64,000 nt of DNA from the NCBI GenBank assembly GCA_023435895.1, contig JAEZLH010000020.1, positions 1-64,000 on the forward strand. Direction: 5' to 3'. Both the position numbers and the translations under genes were made by a program. Numbering within the stretch: position 1 is the first letter of the stretch; every line of letters starts with the position of its first letter. Positions 1 through 8,566 of this stretch are shown here, piece by piece. The DNA is from Bacillota bacterium (GTDB taxonomy: Bacteria; Bacillota; Clostridia; Lachnospirales; Lachnospiraceae). Under the pieces are notes generated by a model. It was not told where the DNA came from and ran no database searches. It saw nothing but the letters and a program-made list of their open reading frames with translations.

Positions 1-296
1 ACGTTAGCCAATTGTGTGATCGTCGTCAACAAGTTGACATTTCTCACTGGTTAAGCATCCTGTTATCTTTACTGTTTTTGTGGTTGTATCCAATGCTGTT
101 AAGCATCAAATACGGTTCGCGATACAATTTAATGTATCTATTGAAAATCTATTTCTGTATCTGTTACGATACAATTTGAAGCCCATGTGAAGCTTCATTT
201 TTTTTAGAATTTTCAGGGTTGTTTTACTGTTCAATTATCAAGGTTCTGTTTGAGTGTTTCTTGCATTTCGCTGGTCTCTCGCGACTCAGCTTTGAT
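1..296 (-). other. rRNA-operon-type leader, running out of the left edge
   Basis: No coding frame is seen. Read on the minus strand, this stretch follows a consensus promoter and contains an AACCTTGATAATTGAACAG-like segment. That segment resembles the leader that precedes 16S rRNA genes in many Firmicutes. A short hairpin-forming GAAGC/GCTTC segment and two copies of CGATACAATTT (about 119-129 and 168-178) are also present. The rRNA gene itself would lie left of the window, so the assignment is inference. Confidence 0.5.
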
Positions 297-325
297 ATCT
301 TATCACGCCTTCAACTCTTTGTCAA
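297..325 (-). promoter_or_regulatory. strong sigma-A promoter, rRNA type
   Basis: On the minus strand TTGACA (320-325) and TAAGAT (297-302) are separated by exactly 17 bases. Transcription would run leftwards into the rRNA-like leader. The near-consensus elements and the leader sequence suggest a stable RNA promoter. Confidence 0.7.
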
Positions 326-385
326 CCACTTTTTTAAATAATTTTTTAATCAATTTTTAATTGATTTTTTATTAATTAAGTGGGA

Positions 386-474
386 CGGAGAAAGAGGGAT
401 TTGAACCCTCGCGCCGCTATTAACGACCTACTCCCTTTCCAGGGGAGCCCCTTCAGCCTCTTGGGTATTTCTCC
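386..474 (-). tRNA. tRNA-Ser (anticodon GGA)
   Basis: The reverse complement folds as a class II tRNA. The acceptor stem is GGAGAAA/TTTCTCC with discriminator G, followed by a D arm. The anticodon stem is CTCCC/GGGAG with loop CTGGAAA (anticodon GGA). A long variable arm and a GGTTCAAATCC T-arm follow. CCA is not encoded directly after the discriminator base. It reads UCC/UCU serine codons. It lies between a second serine tRNA and the rRNA-type promoter on the same strand. Confidence 0.95.
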
Positions 475-565
475 ATAAGGATGATATTACTTCTTTTAAT
501 TGAGACAACTATCTATATTGTTTGTCCAATTCAGACATACAATATATAGACACGGTGACTCACAA

Positions 566-651
566 CGGAGAGAGTGGGATTCGAACCCACGGTTCCTTGC
601 GGAATCACTGGTTTTCAAGACCAGCCCCTTAAGCCTCTCGGGCATCTCTCC
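566..651 (-). tRNA. tRNA-Ser (anticodon TGA)
   Basis: The reverse complement gives a class II tRNA. The acceptor stem is GGAGAGA/TCTCTCC, the anticodon stem CTGGT/ACCAG with loop CTTGAAA (anticodon TGA). It has a long variable arm and a GGTTCGAATCC T-arm. CCA is not encoded. It reads UCA and related serine codons, and forms a pair with the GGA isoacceptor about 90 bases downstream on the same strand. Confidence 0.95.
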
Positions 652-738
652 AAACGTCGCTTAGCTAGTATAGCACCTACAAAAGCCCCTGTCAATACTC
701 TTTTCTTATATTTTTTAAAATTGTTTCATTTTTTGATA

Positions 739-1482
739 TTATTCGCACAATAAATTCATTAGTAACTGTTCCGCAAGTACTAAATCCTCCGGGGTTGTAA
801 GCTTAATATTATGATAACTTCCTTCCAGCATTTTTACGGGTTGTCCAATAAAAGTCTCGTATACCATGGCATCATCCGTAATTGAGAACTCATTATCCTT
901 TTTTGCATCATAAAAAGTATTATATGCATTTCGAATAGAAGAATATTCAAAAGCTTGTGGTGTTTGTGCCGCCCAAACCAAATTTCGATCCGGTGTATCC
1001 ACAATATATCCGTCCTGATCTACAATTTTGATTGTTTCTTTGACCGGTGTTCCGATTAAACATGCTTTATGTACTTTAACCTGTTCAATTATTTTCTCAA
1101 TCTGCTCTATTGACAAAAAGGGCCTAGCACCATCGTGAATCAACACATATCCCGGATCTATACACAAAAGCCCCTGATAAACAGAATCATATCTCTCTTT
1201 ACCACCTGATATAACTTTTATGACCTTCTTAAATAAATAGCGTTCTACAATTTCCTTTTGGCAGTATTCCACCATATCTTGTCCAGTAACTAGTACAATC
1301 TCATCCACGCTGCTTTCATCAAAGGATTTTAAAGAATAATAGATAACCGGCTTATCCCTCAGTATAAGAAACTGCTTTGCCACATGGGAGTTCATTCTTT
1401 TACCCTGTCCTGCTGCCAGGACAATTGCACTGATTTTCTCCTTCATAAACACAGGTATGATAGTTCCTTTTTCGGATATCAT
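739..1482 (-). CDS. ispD: 2-C-methyl-D-erythritol 4-phosphate cytidylyltransferase
   Basis: IspD transfers CMP from CTP to MEP in the non-mevalonate isoprenoid pathway in the cytosol. The protein carries the nucleotide-binding AIVLAAGQGKRM loop near its N-terminus. It also has the VLIHDGARPF and AAQTPQAF motifs typical of the family. The ATG at 1482 is chosen because GAGGGGAG lies just upstream. A second ATG at 1446 would give a more typical 235-residue protein but has a poorly spaced RBS. The gene stands alone after the tRNA-Ser genes. Confidence 0.92.
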   Translation of the reverse strand: MISEKGTIIPVFMKEKISAIVLAAGQGKRMNSHVAKQFLILRDKPVIYYSLKSFDESSVDEIVLVTGQDMVEYCQKEIVERYLFKKVIKVISGGKERYDSVYQGLLCIDPGYVLIHDGARPFLSIEQIEKIIEQVKVHKACLIGTPVKETIKIVDQDGYIVDTPDRNLVWAAQTPQAFEYSSIRNAYNTFYDAKKDNEFSITDDAMVYETFIGQPVKMLEGSYHNIKLTTPEDLVLAEQLLMNLLCE

Positions 1483-1657
1483 ACTACTCCCCTCATATAT
1501 TTTTAATATAATTGTAAAACGCCATAACAATCAATACATCATAGGCACACTTCCCAAGTGGAAGATATTCAGAAGTACCCTCGGAACGAAGGAATTTACT
1601 TACTAATCTACATATAACATATTAGTTTCTCCAAACAATCGTCTATTTCACTTATTT

Positions 1658-2680
1658 TTAGCGTTCCCCAATCTTAAGATTTGGAACTGCATTCAAATCA
1701 AGCCCTGCTCTAACTCCCTTAATATACTCATAATAAGCAGCAGCACCTATCATTGCTGCATTGTCCGTACAATAGATTGGCGAGGGATGATAAAAGCTCA
1801 GACCGTTCTTTTCACATGCGGCTGCCATCGCTTCTCTGAGCGAGGAATTTGATGCAACCCCTCCAGCTAGGGCAACCTTATTCATACCATAATCCTTTGC
1901 CGCTAGCATTGTTTTGGTTACCAACACATCAATTACTGCGGCTTGAAAGGATGCCGCAATGTCCGCTCGGTTTATTTCTTCCTTCTTCATCTCACAGATA
2001 TTAATATGATTAAGCACCGCAGATTTTAAGCCGCTGAAACTAAAATCATAGGGAGCACCTTCAATCTGTGCCCTAGGAAATGCTATCGCCTTCTCATTGC
2101 CCTCTTTTGATAGTTTATCAATCTTTGGACCTCCCGGATATCCAAGTCCAATGGCTCTGGCAACTTTGTCAAAAGCTTCTCCTGCAGCATCGTCCCTTGT
2201 TCTTCCGATAATTTCATATTTACCATATTCCTTTACAAGGACCAAATGAGTATGTCCTCCTGATACGATCAGACAAAGAAAAGGCGGTTCCAGCTCCTTA
2301 TTTTCAATATAATTAGCTGATACATGTCCTTCGATATGATGAACCCCCACTAGTGGTTTCTTAGCAGCAAAGCTGATTGCCTTGGCTTCGGCCACCCCCA
2401 CCAGCAAAGCACCCACAAGTCCGGGTCCGTAAGTAACACCAATTCCGTCAATTTCACCAAGGGTTACGTTTGCTTCTATTAGTGCTTCTTCAATTACCTG
2501 ATTAATCTTCTCTATATGTTTTCTTGACGCAATTTCCGGTACAACCCCTCCATATAATTTATGAAGTTCAATCTGTGAGGAAATAATATTTGAAAGAACC
2601 TCCCTGCCATTCTTTACAACCGCTGCTGCTGTCTCGTCGCAGGAAGTTTCTATCGCCAAAATTAATGTATCCTTATCCAT
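1658..2680 (-). CDS. tsaD: tRNA N6-adenosine threonylcarbamoyltransferase TsaD
   Basis: TsaD moves the threonylcarbamoyl group from TC-AMP to A37 of ANN-reading tRNAs, working with TsaB and TsaE. The 340-residue protein shows the ASKHA-fold N-terminus (LAIETSCDETAAAVV). It has the metal-binding HHIEGH motif near residue 110, the SGGHTHLVLV loop and a C-terminal CTDNAAMIG motif with the metal-binding Asp. The ATG at 2680 is chosen because AAAGG lies 10 bases upstream; the frame's first ATG at 2689 abuts that AAAGG. Its partners TsaB and TsaE are encoded about 4 kb away on the same strand. Confidence 0.95.
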   Translation of the reverse strand: MDKDTLILAIETSCDETAAAVVKNGREVLSNIISSQIELHKLYGGVVPEIASRKHIEKINQVIEEALIEANVTLGEIDGIGVTYGPGLVGALLVGVAEAKAISFAAKKPLVGVHHIEGHVSANYIENKELEPPFLCLIVSGGHTHLVLVKEYGKYEIIGRTRDDAAGEAFDKVARAIGLGYPGGPKIDKLSKEGNEKAIAFPRAQIEGAPYDFSFSGLKSAVLNHINICEMKKEEINRADIAASFQAAVIDVLVTKTMLAAKDYGMNKVALAGGVASNSSLREAMAAACEKNGLSFYHPSPIYCTDNAAMIGAAAYYEYIKGVRAGLDLNAVPNLKIGER

Positions 2681-2935
2681 AATACACATACCTTTCTATA
2701 TATAGGAGCTTAGTTCATCGTTGTCTATTATCCAAAGCAATTGATTAACTATGCCTTTCGATGTACTAACACCCAAAAGACCTCTGTACAGCCCTACTAT
2801 TTTTAACTATTTGTATATAAAGCACCAAAACCATAGCATTTTACACTATCTTTTGAATTCAGCCTAAAAATCACCGTATACGCCCAGTATTTTCAAACAC
2901 TTCAATATTGCTTTGTGATACACCCGTATTCCTAT

Positions 2936-3850
2936 TTATTCATCCTTATCAAATTCCAATGTTATGCTCTTCTTATCTTTACCTGCTTTCACATTTTGAA
3001 AAATCTTTCTTGCTTCCCCAATAAAATCCTCCGGACGGATAAGGGACGGGCTATAATGAGTCAACCACATTTCCTTTACTTTGGCACTTTTTGCAAGCCT
3101 TGCCGCTTCAGTAAATGTCATATGTTTATATTCTTTTGCCTTATTATCCTTATCATTCTCACCATACATCCCTTCACAAACGAATAAGTCGGATTCATAT
3201 GCATTATCTGAAATCGCACTTACCGGTCTGCTATCTGTGCAATAGGTAACTTTGATTCCTTTTCGCTCCGATCCGATTACCATATCAGGAGTATAGAGAA
3301 TATCTCCATCCTGAATACTATCCCCTTTTTGTAATCGGTTCCAAAATTTCTGAGGAACATTATTCTCGATTGCTCTTTCCGTATAGAATCTTCCACCTCG
3401 TTTGATATGGATGCTATATCCATAACAGATCACATTATGCTTTACCTGGAACGCTTTGATTTGATAGCCATTGATCTCTATCACTTCCTCAGAAGAGGAT
3501 AGTTCAATAAACTTCAATGAAAAAGGAAGCTCCGGTGCAATTACACGCAGTGAATTCACAACACGTTCCAACCCTTTTGGTCCTATTAGAGTTACCGGTT
3601 CCTTACGATCCGCATTTCCCATAGAAAGTAAAAGTCCTGGAAGACCACTGATATGATCACCATGATAATGAGTAAAACAGATTACATCAATCGAGTGGAA
3701 ACTCCATCCTTTCTCTCTGATTGCTATCTGCGTTCCTTCTCCACAATCTATTAATAAACTGCTGCCATTAAATCTTGTCATAAGCGCAGTCAACCATCTT
3801 CCCGGCAGCGGCATCATCCCGCTGGTACCAAGTAAACAAACATCTAACAT
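2936..3850 (-). CDS. rnz: Ribonuclease Z (tRNA 3'-endonuclease)
   Basis: RNase Z cuts the 3' trailer from tRNA precursors that lack an encoded CCA. This fits the CCA-less tRNA-Ser genes in this window. It is a 304-residue metallo-beta-lactamase-fold protein with the HxHxDH zinc motif in FTHYHGDHISGLPG near residue 60. Further conserved features are SLLIDCGEGTQ, a YCTDSRP Asp and a C-terminal LTHYSP His. Full length for the short (ElaC) form. An AAAGG sits about 12 bases before the ATG. Confidence 0.93.
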   Translation of the reverse strand: MLDVCLLGTSGMMPLPGRWLTALMTRFNGSSLLIDCGEGTQIAIREKGWSFHSIDVICFTHYHGDHISGLPGLLLSMGNADRKEPVTLIGPKGLERVVNSLRVIAPELPFSLKFIELSSSEEVIEINGYQIKAFQVKHNVICYGYSIHIKRGGRFYTERAIENNVPQKFWNRLQKGDSIQDGDILYTPDMVIGSERKGIKVTYCTDSRPVSAISDNAYESDLFVCEGMYGENDKDNKAKEYKHMTFTEAARLAKSAKVKEMWLTHYSPSLIRPEDFIGEARKIFQNVKAGKDKKSITLEFDKDE

Positions 3851-4061
3851 ATTAAACCATGCCTTTCTTGCTTCGTTCTTAACATTTTACCACATTTTAT
3901 ATCTTCATATAAGCATGCCATCAAATATTTTAGCAGTAATTTCTATTACTTGTCTATCTAATTCTATAAAATAATGTTTTCCTTTGATAATTCTGTATTA
4001 ATTGATATAATACTTGATATTGATTTTATTAATGCAACAACTGTAAGGAGGCATTTTCAAC

Positions 4062-5099
4062 ATGTATAGCTTTAAAAATGATTATAGCGAAGGAGCTCAT
4101 CCAAGTTTATTATCGGCTTTGATAGAATCCAATCTGGAGCAAGCTGCCGGATATGGAGAAGATTATGATACCTTAAAGGCACTCAAGGTAATTAAGAATA
4201 AAATCGCCCGCAATGATATTGACATTCATCTGCTTACCGGTGGGACACAAACTAATCTGATTGCGATTTCTGCTTTTTTAAGACCTCATGAAGCGGTCAT
4301 TGCAGCCAACACAGGTCATGTATTCACTCATGAAACCGGAGCCATCGAGGCAACAGGACATAAAGTTTTAACCGCACAGGTAAGTGATGGAAAAATCTCT
4401 CCCAGCCATATCTTACCTATACTGGATGAACATACGGACGAACATATGGTTAAGCCCAAATTAGTTTACATTTCCAACCCCACAGAAGTAGGAACCATCT
4501 ATTCCAAATGCGAATTGGAGGAGTTATCACTCTTTTGCAAAGAAAGAAATCTACTATTTTATGTGGATGGAGCACGATTAGGTTCCGCACTAATGTCAAG
4601 CAGCAACGATTTGGAGCTCTCTGATTTTGCACGTCTTACGGATGCCTTCTATATTGGCGGTACAAAGAATGGTGCTTTGCTTGGAGAAGCACTGGTTATC
4701 TGCAATGATACCTTAAAAGAAGATTTCCGTTTCCATATGAAGCAAAAAGGTGCCCTTCTGGCAAAAGGTAAAGTACTTGGAATCCAATTTTATGAGCTTT
4801 TTAAGGAAAATCTGTATTTTGATTTAGCAAATCATGCTAATCAGATGGCTGACCGACTAAAGCAGGGTATCCAGGAATTAGGTCTTTCCTTCATAACCAA
4901 TTCCCCTACCAATCAGCTCTTTCCGATTTTACCGATTCGGGTGATTGAGAAGCTTGAAGAAAAATACTCCTTCCATCGTTGGGAACAAATCGATGCGAAT
5001 AACTATGCAATCCGTCTGGTTACTTCCTGGGCTACTAAAGGTGATATGGTTGAAGAATTTCTAAAAGATTTGAAAGAGTCATTAACTTCAGCAAATTAA
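4062..5099 (+). CDS. ltaE: Low-specificity L-threonine aldolase family protein
   Basis: A PLP enzyme of fold type I (aminotransferase class I/beta-eliminating lyase). The family cleaves L-threonine or allo-threonine to glycine and acetaldehyde. The N-terminus (FKNDYSEGAHPSLL) and the PLP-lysine motif YIGGTKNGALLGEA near residue 205 are characteristic. LLTGGTQTNL binds the cofactor phosphate. Length (345) is normal. A consensus AAGGAGG precedes the ATG. It is the only plus-strand gene in the first 13 kb and stands alone. Substrate stereospecificity cannot be read from sequence. Confidence 0.88.
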   Translation: MYSFKNDYSEGAHPSLLSALIESNLEQAAGYGEDYDTLKALKVIKNKIARNDIDIHLLTGGTQTNLIAISAFLRPHEAVIAANTGHVFTHETGAIEATGHKVLTAQVSDGKISPSHILPILDEHTDEHMVKPKLVYISNPTEVGTIYSKCELEELSLFCKERNLLFYVDGARLGSALMSSSNDLELSDFARLTDAFYIGGTKNGALLGEALVICNDTLKEDFRFHMKQKGALLAKGKVLGIQFYELFKENLYFDLANHANQMADRLKQGIQELGLSFITNSPTNQLFPILPIRVIEKLEEKYSFHRWEQIDANNYAIRLVTSWATKGDMVEEFLKDLKESLTSAN

Positions 5100-5256
5100 A
5101 CCGAATCCATTAAGGACTTCCCTTTACATCATTATTAGTAAGGTGGAGCATTTTCTTAGCATTCTCATATCTTAACAAAGCAAACAAAAGGTGGTTCTAT
5201 CGACAGAGTTCATTCCCACCGTATAGACAGACAAATTCAATAATATTTCATAAAAA

Positions 5257-5280
5257 GGGGAACCGTTTTGGCGGTTCCCC
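5257..5280 (-). terminator. intrinsic terminator (tsaE-tsaB-rimI operon)
   Basis: A perfect 9-bp stem GGGGAACCG/CGGTTCCCC with a 6-base loop. On the minus strand it is followed by CTTTTTA, so it most likely ends the leftward operon that finishes at 5320. It could also act on the convergent aldolase gene. Confidence 0.85.
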
Positions 5281-5319
5281 TTACTTTCTGCTTATACTGT
5301 ATTCTTCTATTCTCAAATA

Positions 5320-5568
5320 CTACATCGCTTCAATCTTCTTTTTGATCTCCACCGGGATTTTGAACTGTGAAATCAACTTCTCATAACATTCCTCGCATAG
5401 ATTGAAATGATGCACTTCCAAATCACGCTCGGAAAAGTATCCCCATTCCTTTGTTGCTTCGAATGCATCCTCCATCATAATACCATTTTCAATCTTAAAG
5501 CTCTTACCGCAGCTATTGCAATACAGCGGATGTTCTTGATTATAATTTACGCCATTTGTTTTTTTCAC
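5320..5568 (-). CDS. Small zinc-ribbon protein, function unknown
   Basis: An 82-residue protein with two CxxC knuckles (YCNSC near the N-terminus and LCEEC about 40 residues later), as expected for one bound zinc. No catalytic domain is visible. The GTG at 5568 is chosen because GGAGGG lies 7 bases upstream; an in-frame ATG at 5583 is the alternative. It is the last gene of the tsaE-tsaB-rimI run, about 75 bases after rimI and just before the terminator, so it is probably co-transcribed. I do not recognise a named function. Confidence 0.7.
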   Translation of the reverse strand: MKKTNGVNYNQEHPLYCNSCGKSFKIENGIMMEDAFEATKEWGYFSERDLEVHHFNLCEECYEKLISQFKIPVEIKKKIEAM

Positions 5569-5645
5569 AATTTTACCCTCCATTGTGTAAATGCCTCGCT
5601 GATAGGACTATTATAATGCAAAACGACGAATTTTGACAATGGGAA

Positions 5646-6086
5646 TTACTGTATTCCATGCAGCCACATAATGACAGCATCCTCCTTGGGCTTTGTATAG
5701 AAGTCCTTGCGGATTGCGGTCTGTTCAAACCCTAGGGATTGGTACAAACGGATGGCTGGCTCATTGGATTGTCTGACCTCCAAGGTGAGCGAGGTGATTC
5801 CCCTACTTTTTGCAATGGCTAACAACTCGGTAAGTAGCAGATAACCGACTCTTTGACCCCGATGCTCTTCTTTCACTGCCACATTATAGATATCTCCCTC
5901 TCCTGCAACGCCCCAATATCCACAATAGCCGATTACTTGCCCTTCTGAACTTGCCACAAGATATTCGTTATTTAGATCCTTAAGCACACTTTGGAAATCT
6001 TCCAGACTCCACGGATCGGAAAATGTATTCTGCTCAATTGCATTTACTTCCTCCAAATCGGATTCCAACATCTTACGAATCTCCAT
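5646..6086 (-). CDS. rimI: Ribosomal protein S18-alanine N-acetyltransferase
   Basis: A 146-residue GNAT protein. RimI acetylates the N-terminal alanine of ribosomal protein S18. The acetyl-CoA loop appears as EEHRGQRVGYLLL, followed by the LEVRQSNEPAIRLYQSLGF motif typical of RimI. AAGGAGGAG precedes the ATG. It follows tsaB at short distance in a tsaE-tsaB-rimI order, the classic arrangement, which supports RimI over a generic GNAT. Confidence 0.92.
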   Translation of the reverse strand: MEIRKMLESDLEEVNAIEQNTFSDPWSLEDFQSVLKDLNNEYLVASSEGQVIGYCGYWGVAGEGDIYNVAVKEEHRGQRVGYLLLTELLAIAKSRGITSLTLEVRQSNEPAIRLYQSLGFEQTAIRKDFYTKPKEDAVIMWLHGIQ

Positions 6087-6122
6087 CCAACTCTCCTCCT
6101 TTCCTCTAGCAAATGTGATTTC

Positions 6123-6824
6123 TTATTGGTTTCTTTCCGCACGTTCCCGTTCCGCCTGGGAGAGTCTTAAATACACTGGTTCGTGTTCCCCTGCAGTCTG
6201 CAACTGATTATTCTGATAATATTTTATTCCTAAAGCACCAATAGCACCCGCTCTTTGTCTGTTCATATGGGGAGGTGCAAACTCGTAACTTACTGTGGTA
6301 CAATCCTCTATAATTCCCTGATATACCGGCACCCCATCTCCCAGGAATATCACTTCTCTGCCTAACTGGTTGATTTCTTTCAGTATTTCTTCCACGCTAA
6401 GTGCTGCCTGTTCCTTGATCACATGAAATTTTGAACCCTTAAACTCATATAAACCGGTATAAACCTGGTTTCTCCTTGCATCCATCATGGGGCAAATCAA
6501 CTTGTCCGTACCGTATAGATTATAAGCCAGTCCATCCAAAGTCGGTACCGGAATAATCGGTTTATCCAGTGCTAATCCAAGCCCTTTCGCGGTGGCTGAT
6601 CCAATTCGTAGCCCAGTAAAGGAACCAGGTCCAGCAGCAACTGCAATCCCATCCACCTCTGACAATTCCATTTCCACCATTTTAGTAATTTCATCAAGCA
6701 TTGGTAAAAGTGTTTGAGAATGTGTCTTTTTATAATTCACTGTATATTCCGCTAACATTGTATCCTCTGATACAATGGCAACCGTTGCAACCAATCCGGA
6801 ACTATCAATAGCCAATAACTTCAT
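6123..6824 (-). CDS. tsaB: t6A biosynthesis protein TsaB
   Basis: TsaB is the inactive-kinase-fold partner that dimerises with TsaD in t6A synthesis. The N-terminus MKLLAIDSSGLVATVAIV and the GPGSFTGLRIG motif near residue 68 are diagnostic. The protein is 233 residues, the usual length. It lies 22 bases after tsaE and 36 bases before rimI, on the same strand, consistent with one operon. Confidence 0.95.
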   Translation of the reverse strand: MKLLAIDSSGLVATVAIVSEDTMLAEYTVNYKKTHSQTLLPMLDEITKMVEMELSEVDGIAVAAGPGSFTGLRIGSATAKGLGLALDKPIIPVPTLDGLAYNLYGTDKLICPMMDARRNQVYTGLYEFKGSKFHVIKEQAALSVEEILKEINQLGREVIFLGDGVPVYQGIIEDCTTVSYEFAPPHMNRQRAGAIGALGIKYYQNNQLQTAGEHEPVYLRLSQAERERAERNQ

Positions 6825-6846
6825 ATTCCTGCTTCCTCTCCAACAA

Positions 6847-7275
6847 TCATTCTACCTCTCTTACCGTAATTTCCCGGTAATCAAAGCCTTTCTCCAAGTT
6901 TTTCTTAATCGTTATTACTCTTCTTTTACTTGGCAGAATCTCTTCTATTAGCCCTGCCCATTCAATTAAGCATACACCTTCCCCATAGAAATAATCCTCA
7001 TATCCGATTTCATCCATTTCATCTATATCCGCGATTCGGTATACATCGAAATGGTAAAACGGCATCCTATTCCCCTCATACACTTGAACGATTGTAAAGG
7101 TGGGGCTATTTACCGCTTCCTCAATACCTAATCCCTTCGCAAAACCCTGTGTGAACACTGTTTTTCCCACTCCCAAGTCTCCGCTAAGGCAAAAAACTTC
7201 TCCAGGCTGTGCTTTTACACCTAATTGAAATCCAATTTCAAAAGTGTCTTTTGCACTAAAACTCTCTATTAACAT
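6847..7275 (-). CDS. tsaE: t6A biosynthesis ATPase TsaE
   Basis: A 142-residue P-loop ATPase needed for turnover of the TsaB-TsaD complex. It carries the Walker A GDLGVGKT near residue 34, NSPTFTIVQVYEG, and the HFDVYRI and CLIEWAG motifs typical of the family. GAGGAATGTT precedes the ATG. First gene of the tsaE-tsaB-rimI-zinc ribbon operon. Confidence 0.95.
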   Translation of the reverse strand: MLIESFSAKDTFEIGFQLGVKAQPGEVFCLSGDLGVGKTVFTQGFAKGLGIEEAVNSPTFTIVQVYEGNRMPFYHFDVYRIADIDEMDEIGYEDYFYGEGVCLIEWAGLIEEILPSKRRVITIKKNLEKGFDYREITVREVE

Positions 7276-7383
7276 AACATTCCTCTGTTCTTTCGCTTTC
7301 CTAGACCCGATTTATCTCTCTACCCCCTGTACCAATTATTGCAGGAGGATTAATCGCAACCATTATATCAGAAGTACATAAAA

Positions 7384-7429
7384 AAAGATAGAGCTTCTTT
7401 GAGTCGTGTTTCAAAGAAGCTCTATCTTT
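7384..7429 (-). terminator. intrinsic terminator after ribU
   Basis: A 19-bp perfect stem (AAAGATAGAGCTTCTTTGA and its complement) with an 8-base loop. On the minus strand it is followed by a run of seven T. It lies about 160 bases downstream of ribU and before tsaE. The remainder of 7276-7587 shows no coding potential. Confidence 0.88.
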
Positions 7430-7587
7430 TATAATCTTTTATAGTCAGCCTGTTCCGTCTTACTTTATCCCATATAATTAGGCAAACTTGTTTTGTGCCA
7501 AGAATAGATTTAACTATGTGCCATCTTCTGGTTAATGATGTTGGGGTTAAATAGCTCTTCAACACAGTTCAGAGTCATTATAAATCA

Positions 7588-8133
7588 TTATTTTGTTTTA
7601 AATATTCGCATTACTGTTTCGAAGAGGAGCAATGTTACAACGCTATTAACTCCCGCTTTAATAAGATTAAACGGAATAATCGCAGGTATTAACATCTGTA
7701 CTACAGCTTCTCTCGGGACGTTCATAAAAATTGGAGTAAATATCAAATTCCACAAGCACATGGTAACTGTCATTACTACAACTCCTGCAAACAGCCCTAT
7801 CACCATCCAGGTTCTATTCTTCTTAACCTTGTAAATCAATCCGGCAACCAGAACAAAAGACCCTGTTGCAAAGATATGCATTAAGATACCAATAATTCCG
7901 CTGGCACCACTCACTGTTATTCCTTGAAGAATACACACAATTATAGTGACAATTAATCCGCTAAGTGGCCCAAATAAAAATCCAATTAAATATAGGGGAA
8001 TATCACCGGGTTCATATTCCAAAAAGGATGCGGCGGGAATAATAGGGAAATGGATCATAAAGATCAAAATAACGGACATTGCAGCCAAAACTCCCATAAT
8101 AGCTAAGTTTCTTGTTGATTTAAACGCTTTCAT
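7588..8133 (-). CDS. ribU: Riboflavin ECF transporter, S component RibU
   Basis: An integral membrane substrate-binding subunit that binds riboflavin and works with a shared ECF module (EcfA/A'/T, not in this window). The 181 residues form about six hydrophobic segments. The family motif LEYEPGDIPLYLIGFLFGP lies between the first two. AGGAGG precedes the ATG. An FMN riboswitch with its own terminator lies directly upstream, which independently supports riboflavin as the substrate. Confidence 0.93.
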   Translation of the reverse strand: MKAFKSTRNLAIMGVLAAMSVILIFMIHFPIIPAASFLEYEPGDIPLYLIGFLFGPLSGLIVTIIVCILQGITVSGASGIIGILMHIFATGSFVLVAGLIYKVKKNRTWMVIGLFAGVVVMTVTMCLWNLIFTPIFMNVPREAVVQMLIPAIIPFNLIKAGVNSVVTLLLFETVMRIFKTK

Positions 8134-8189
8134 AGTCTACCTCCTGTAGTTGTTCATAAGGAAAACTTTGGGTCGCTGCAGAAAAAAAT

Positions 8190-8217
8190 CCCCGATTCTA
8201 ATTGCTTAAAATCGGGG
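8190..8217 (-). terminator. riboswitch-controlled terminator of ribU
   Basis: Minus-strand hairpin CCCCGATT/AATCGGGG followed by ATTTTTTT (8182-8189). It lies between the FMN aptamer and the ribU start, so it is the expression platform. FMN binding is expected to favour this terminator. Confidence 0.88.
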
Positions 8218-8242
8218 TATGAAATGCTATCTATCTCTGCTT

Positions 8243-8370
8243 TCTTCTCTCATCCAGACTTTACTGTCGGTTTTGGAATTTCACCAAATCAATCGCCTAT
8301 GATAATTACATCAACTGCGAGTCGCGGACTTTACCGCCGGTAGGGAATTACACCCTGCCCCGAAGAATTA
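8243..8370 (-). promoter_or_regulatory. FMN riboswitch (RFN element)
   Basis: The reverse complement carries the conserved RFN blocks in order. These are TTCGGGGCAGGGTG, AATTCCCTACCGGCGGTAAA, GTCCGCGA, GATTTGGTGAAATTCCAAA, CCGACAGTAAAGTCTGGAT and GAGAGAAG. It sits upstream of ribU and is followed by an intrinsic terminator, so the control is by premature termination when FMN is abundant. Confidence 0.96.
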
Positions 8371-8468
8371 CCTTTATTCATTTTTACGTTATGATATTAC
8401 ATCAGAAAAACCATATTGTCAAGTAATCAAATTAAAGAATCTGCAAATACCCACTATGATTGCTACCA

Positions 8469-8549
8469 TTCACTCCCAATTCAGAATTTGGCATAATGAT
8501 TTCGATAAATGATTTCCGATTAGGAGTATTTGAATTGGCTAGGAGTGAA
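8469..8549. repeat. imperfect inverted-repeat element, partly repeated at 53617
   Basis: The left arm TTCACTCCCAATTCA (8469-8483) pairs with TGAATTGG-CTA-GGAGTGAA (8531-8549). The interior contains AATGATTTCGATAAATGATTTCCGA-like sequence that recurs at 53641-53665 with nearly the same left arm. No U-tract follows, so a simple terminator is less likely. The remainder of 8371-8566 is AT-rich without genes. Confidence 0.5.
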
Positions 8550-8566
8550 CACCAACACCATTTTCA

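Noticed and set aside
2915..3187. 90-residue plus-strand frame opposite rnz
   Set aside because: Fully antisense to a clear gene, without RBS or recognisable domain; the same applies to the other antisense frames in tex, secA, recQ and recD2.
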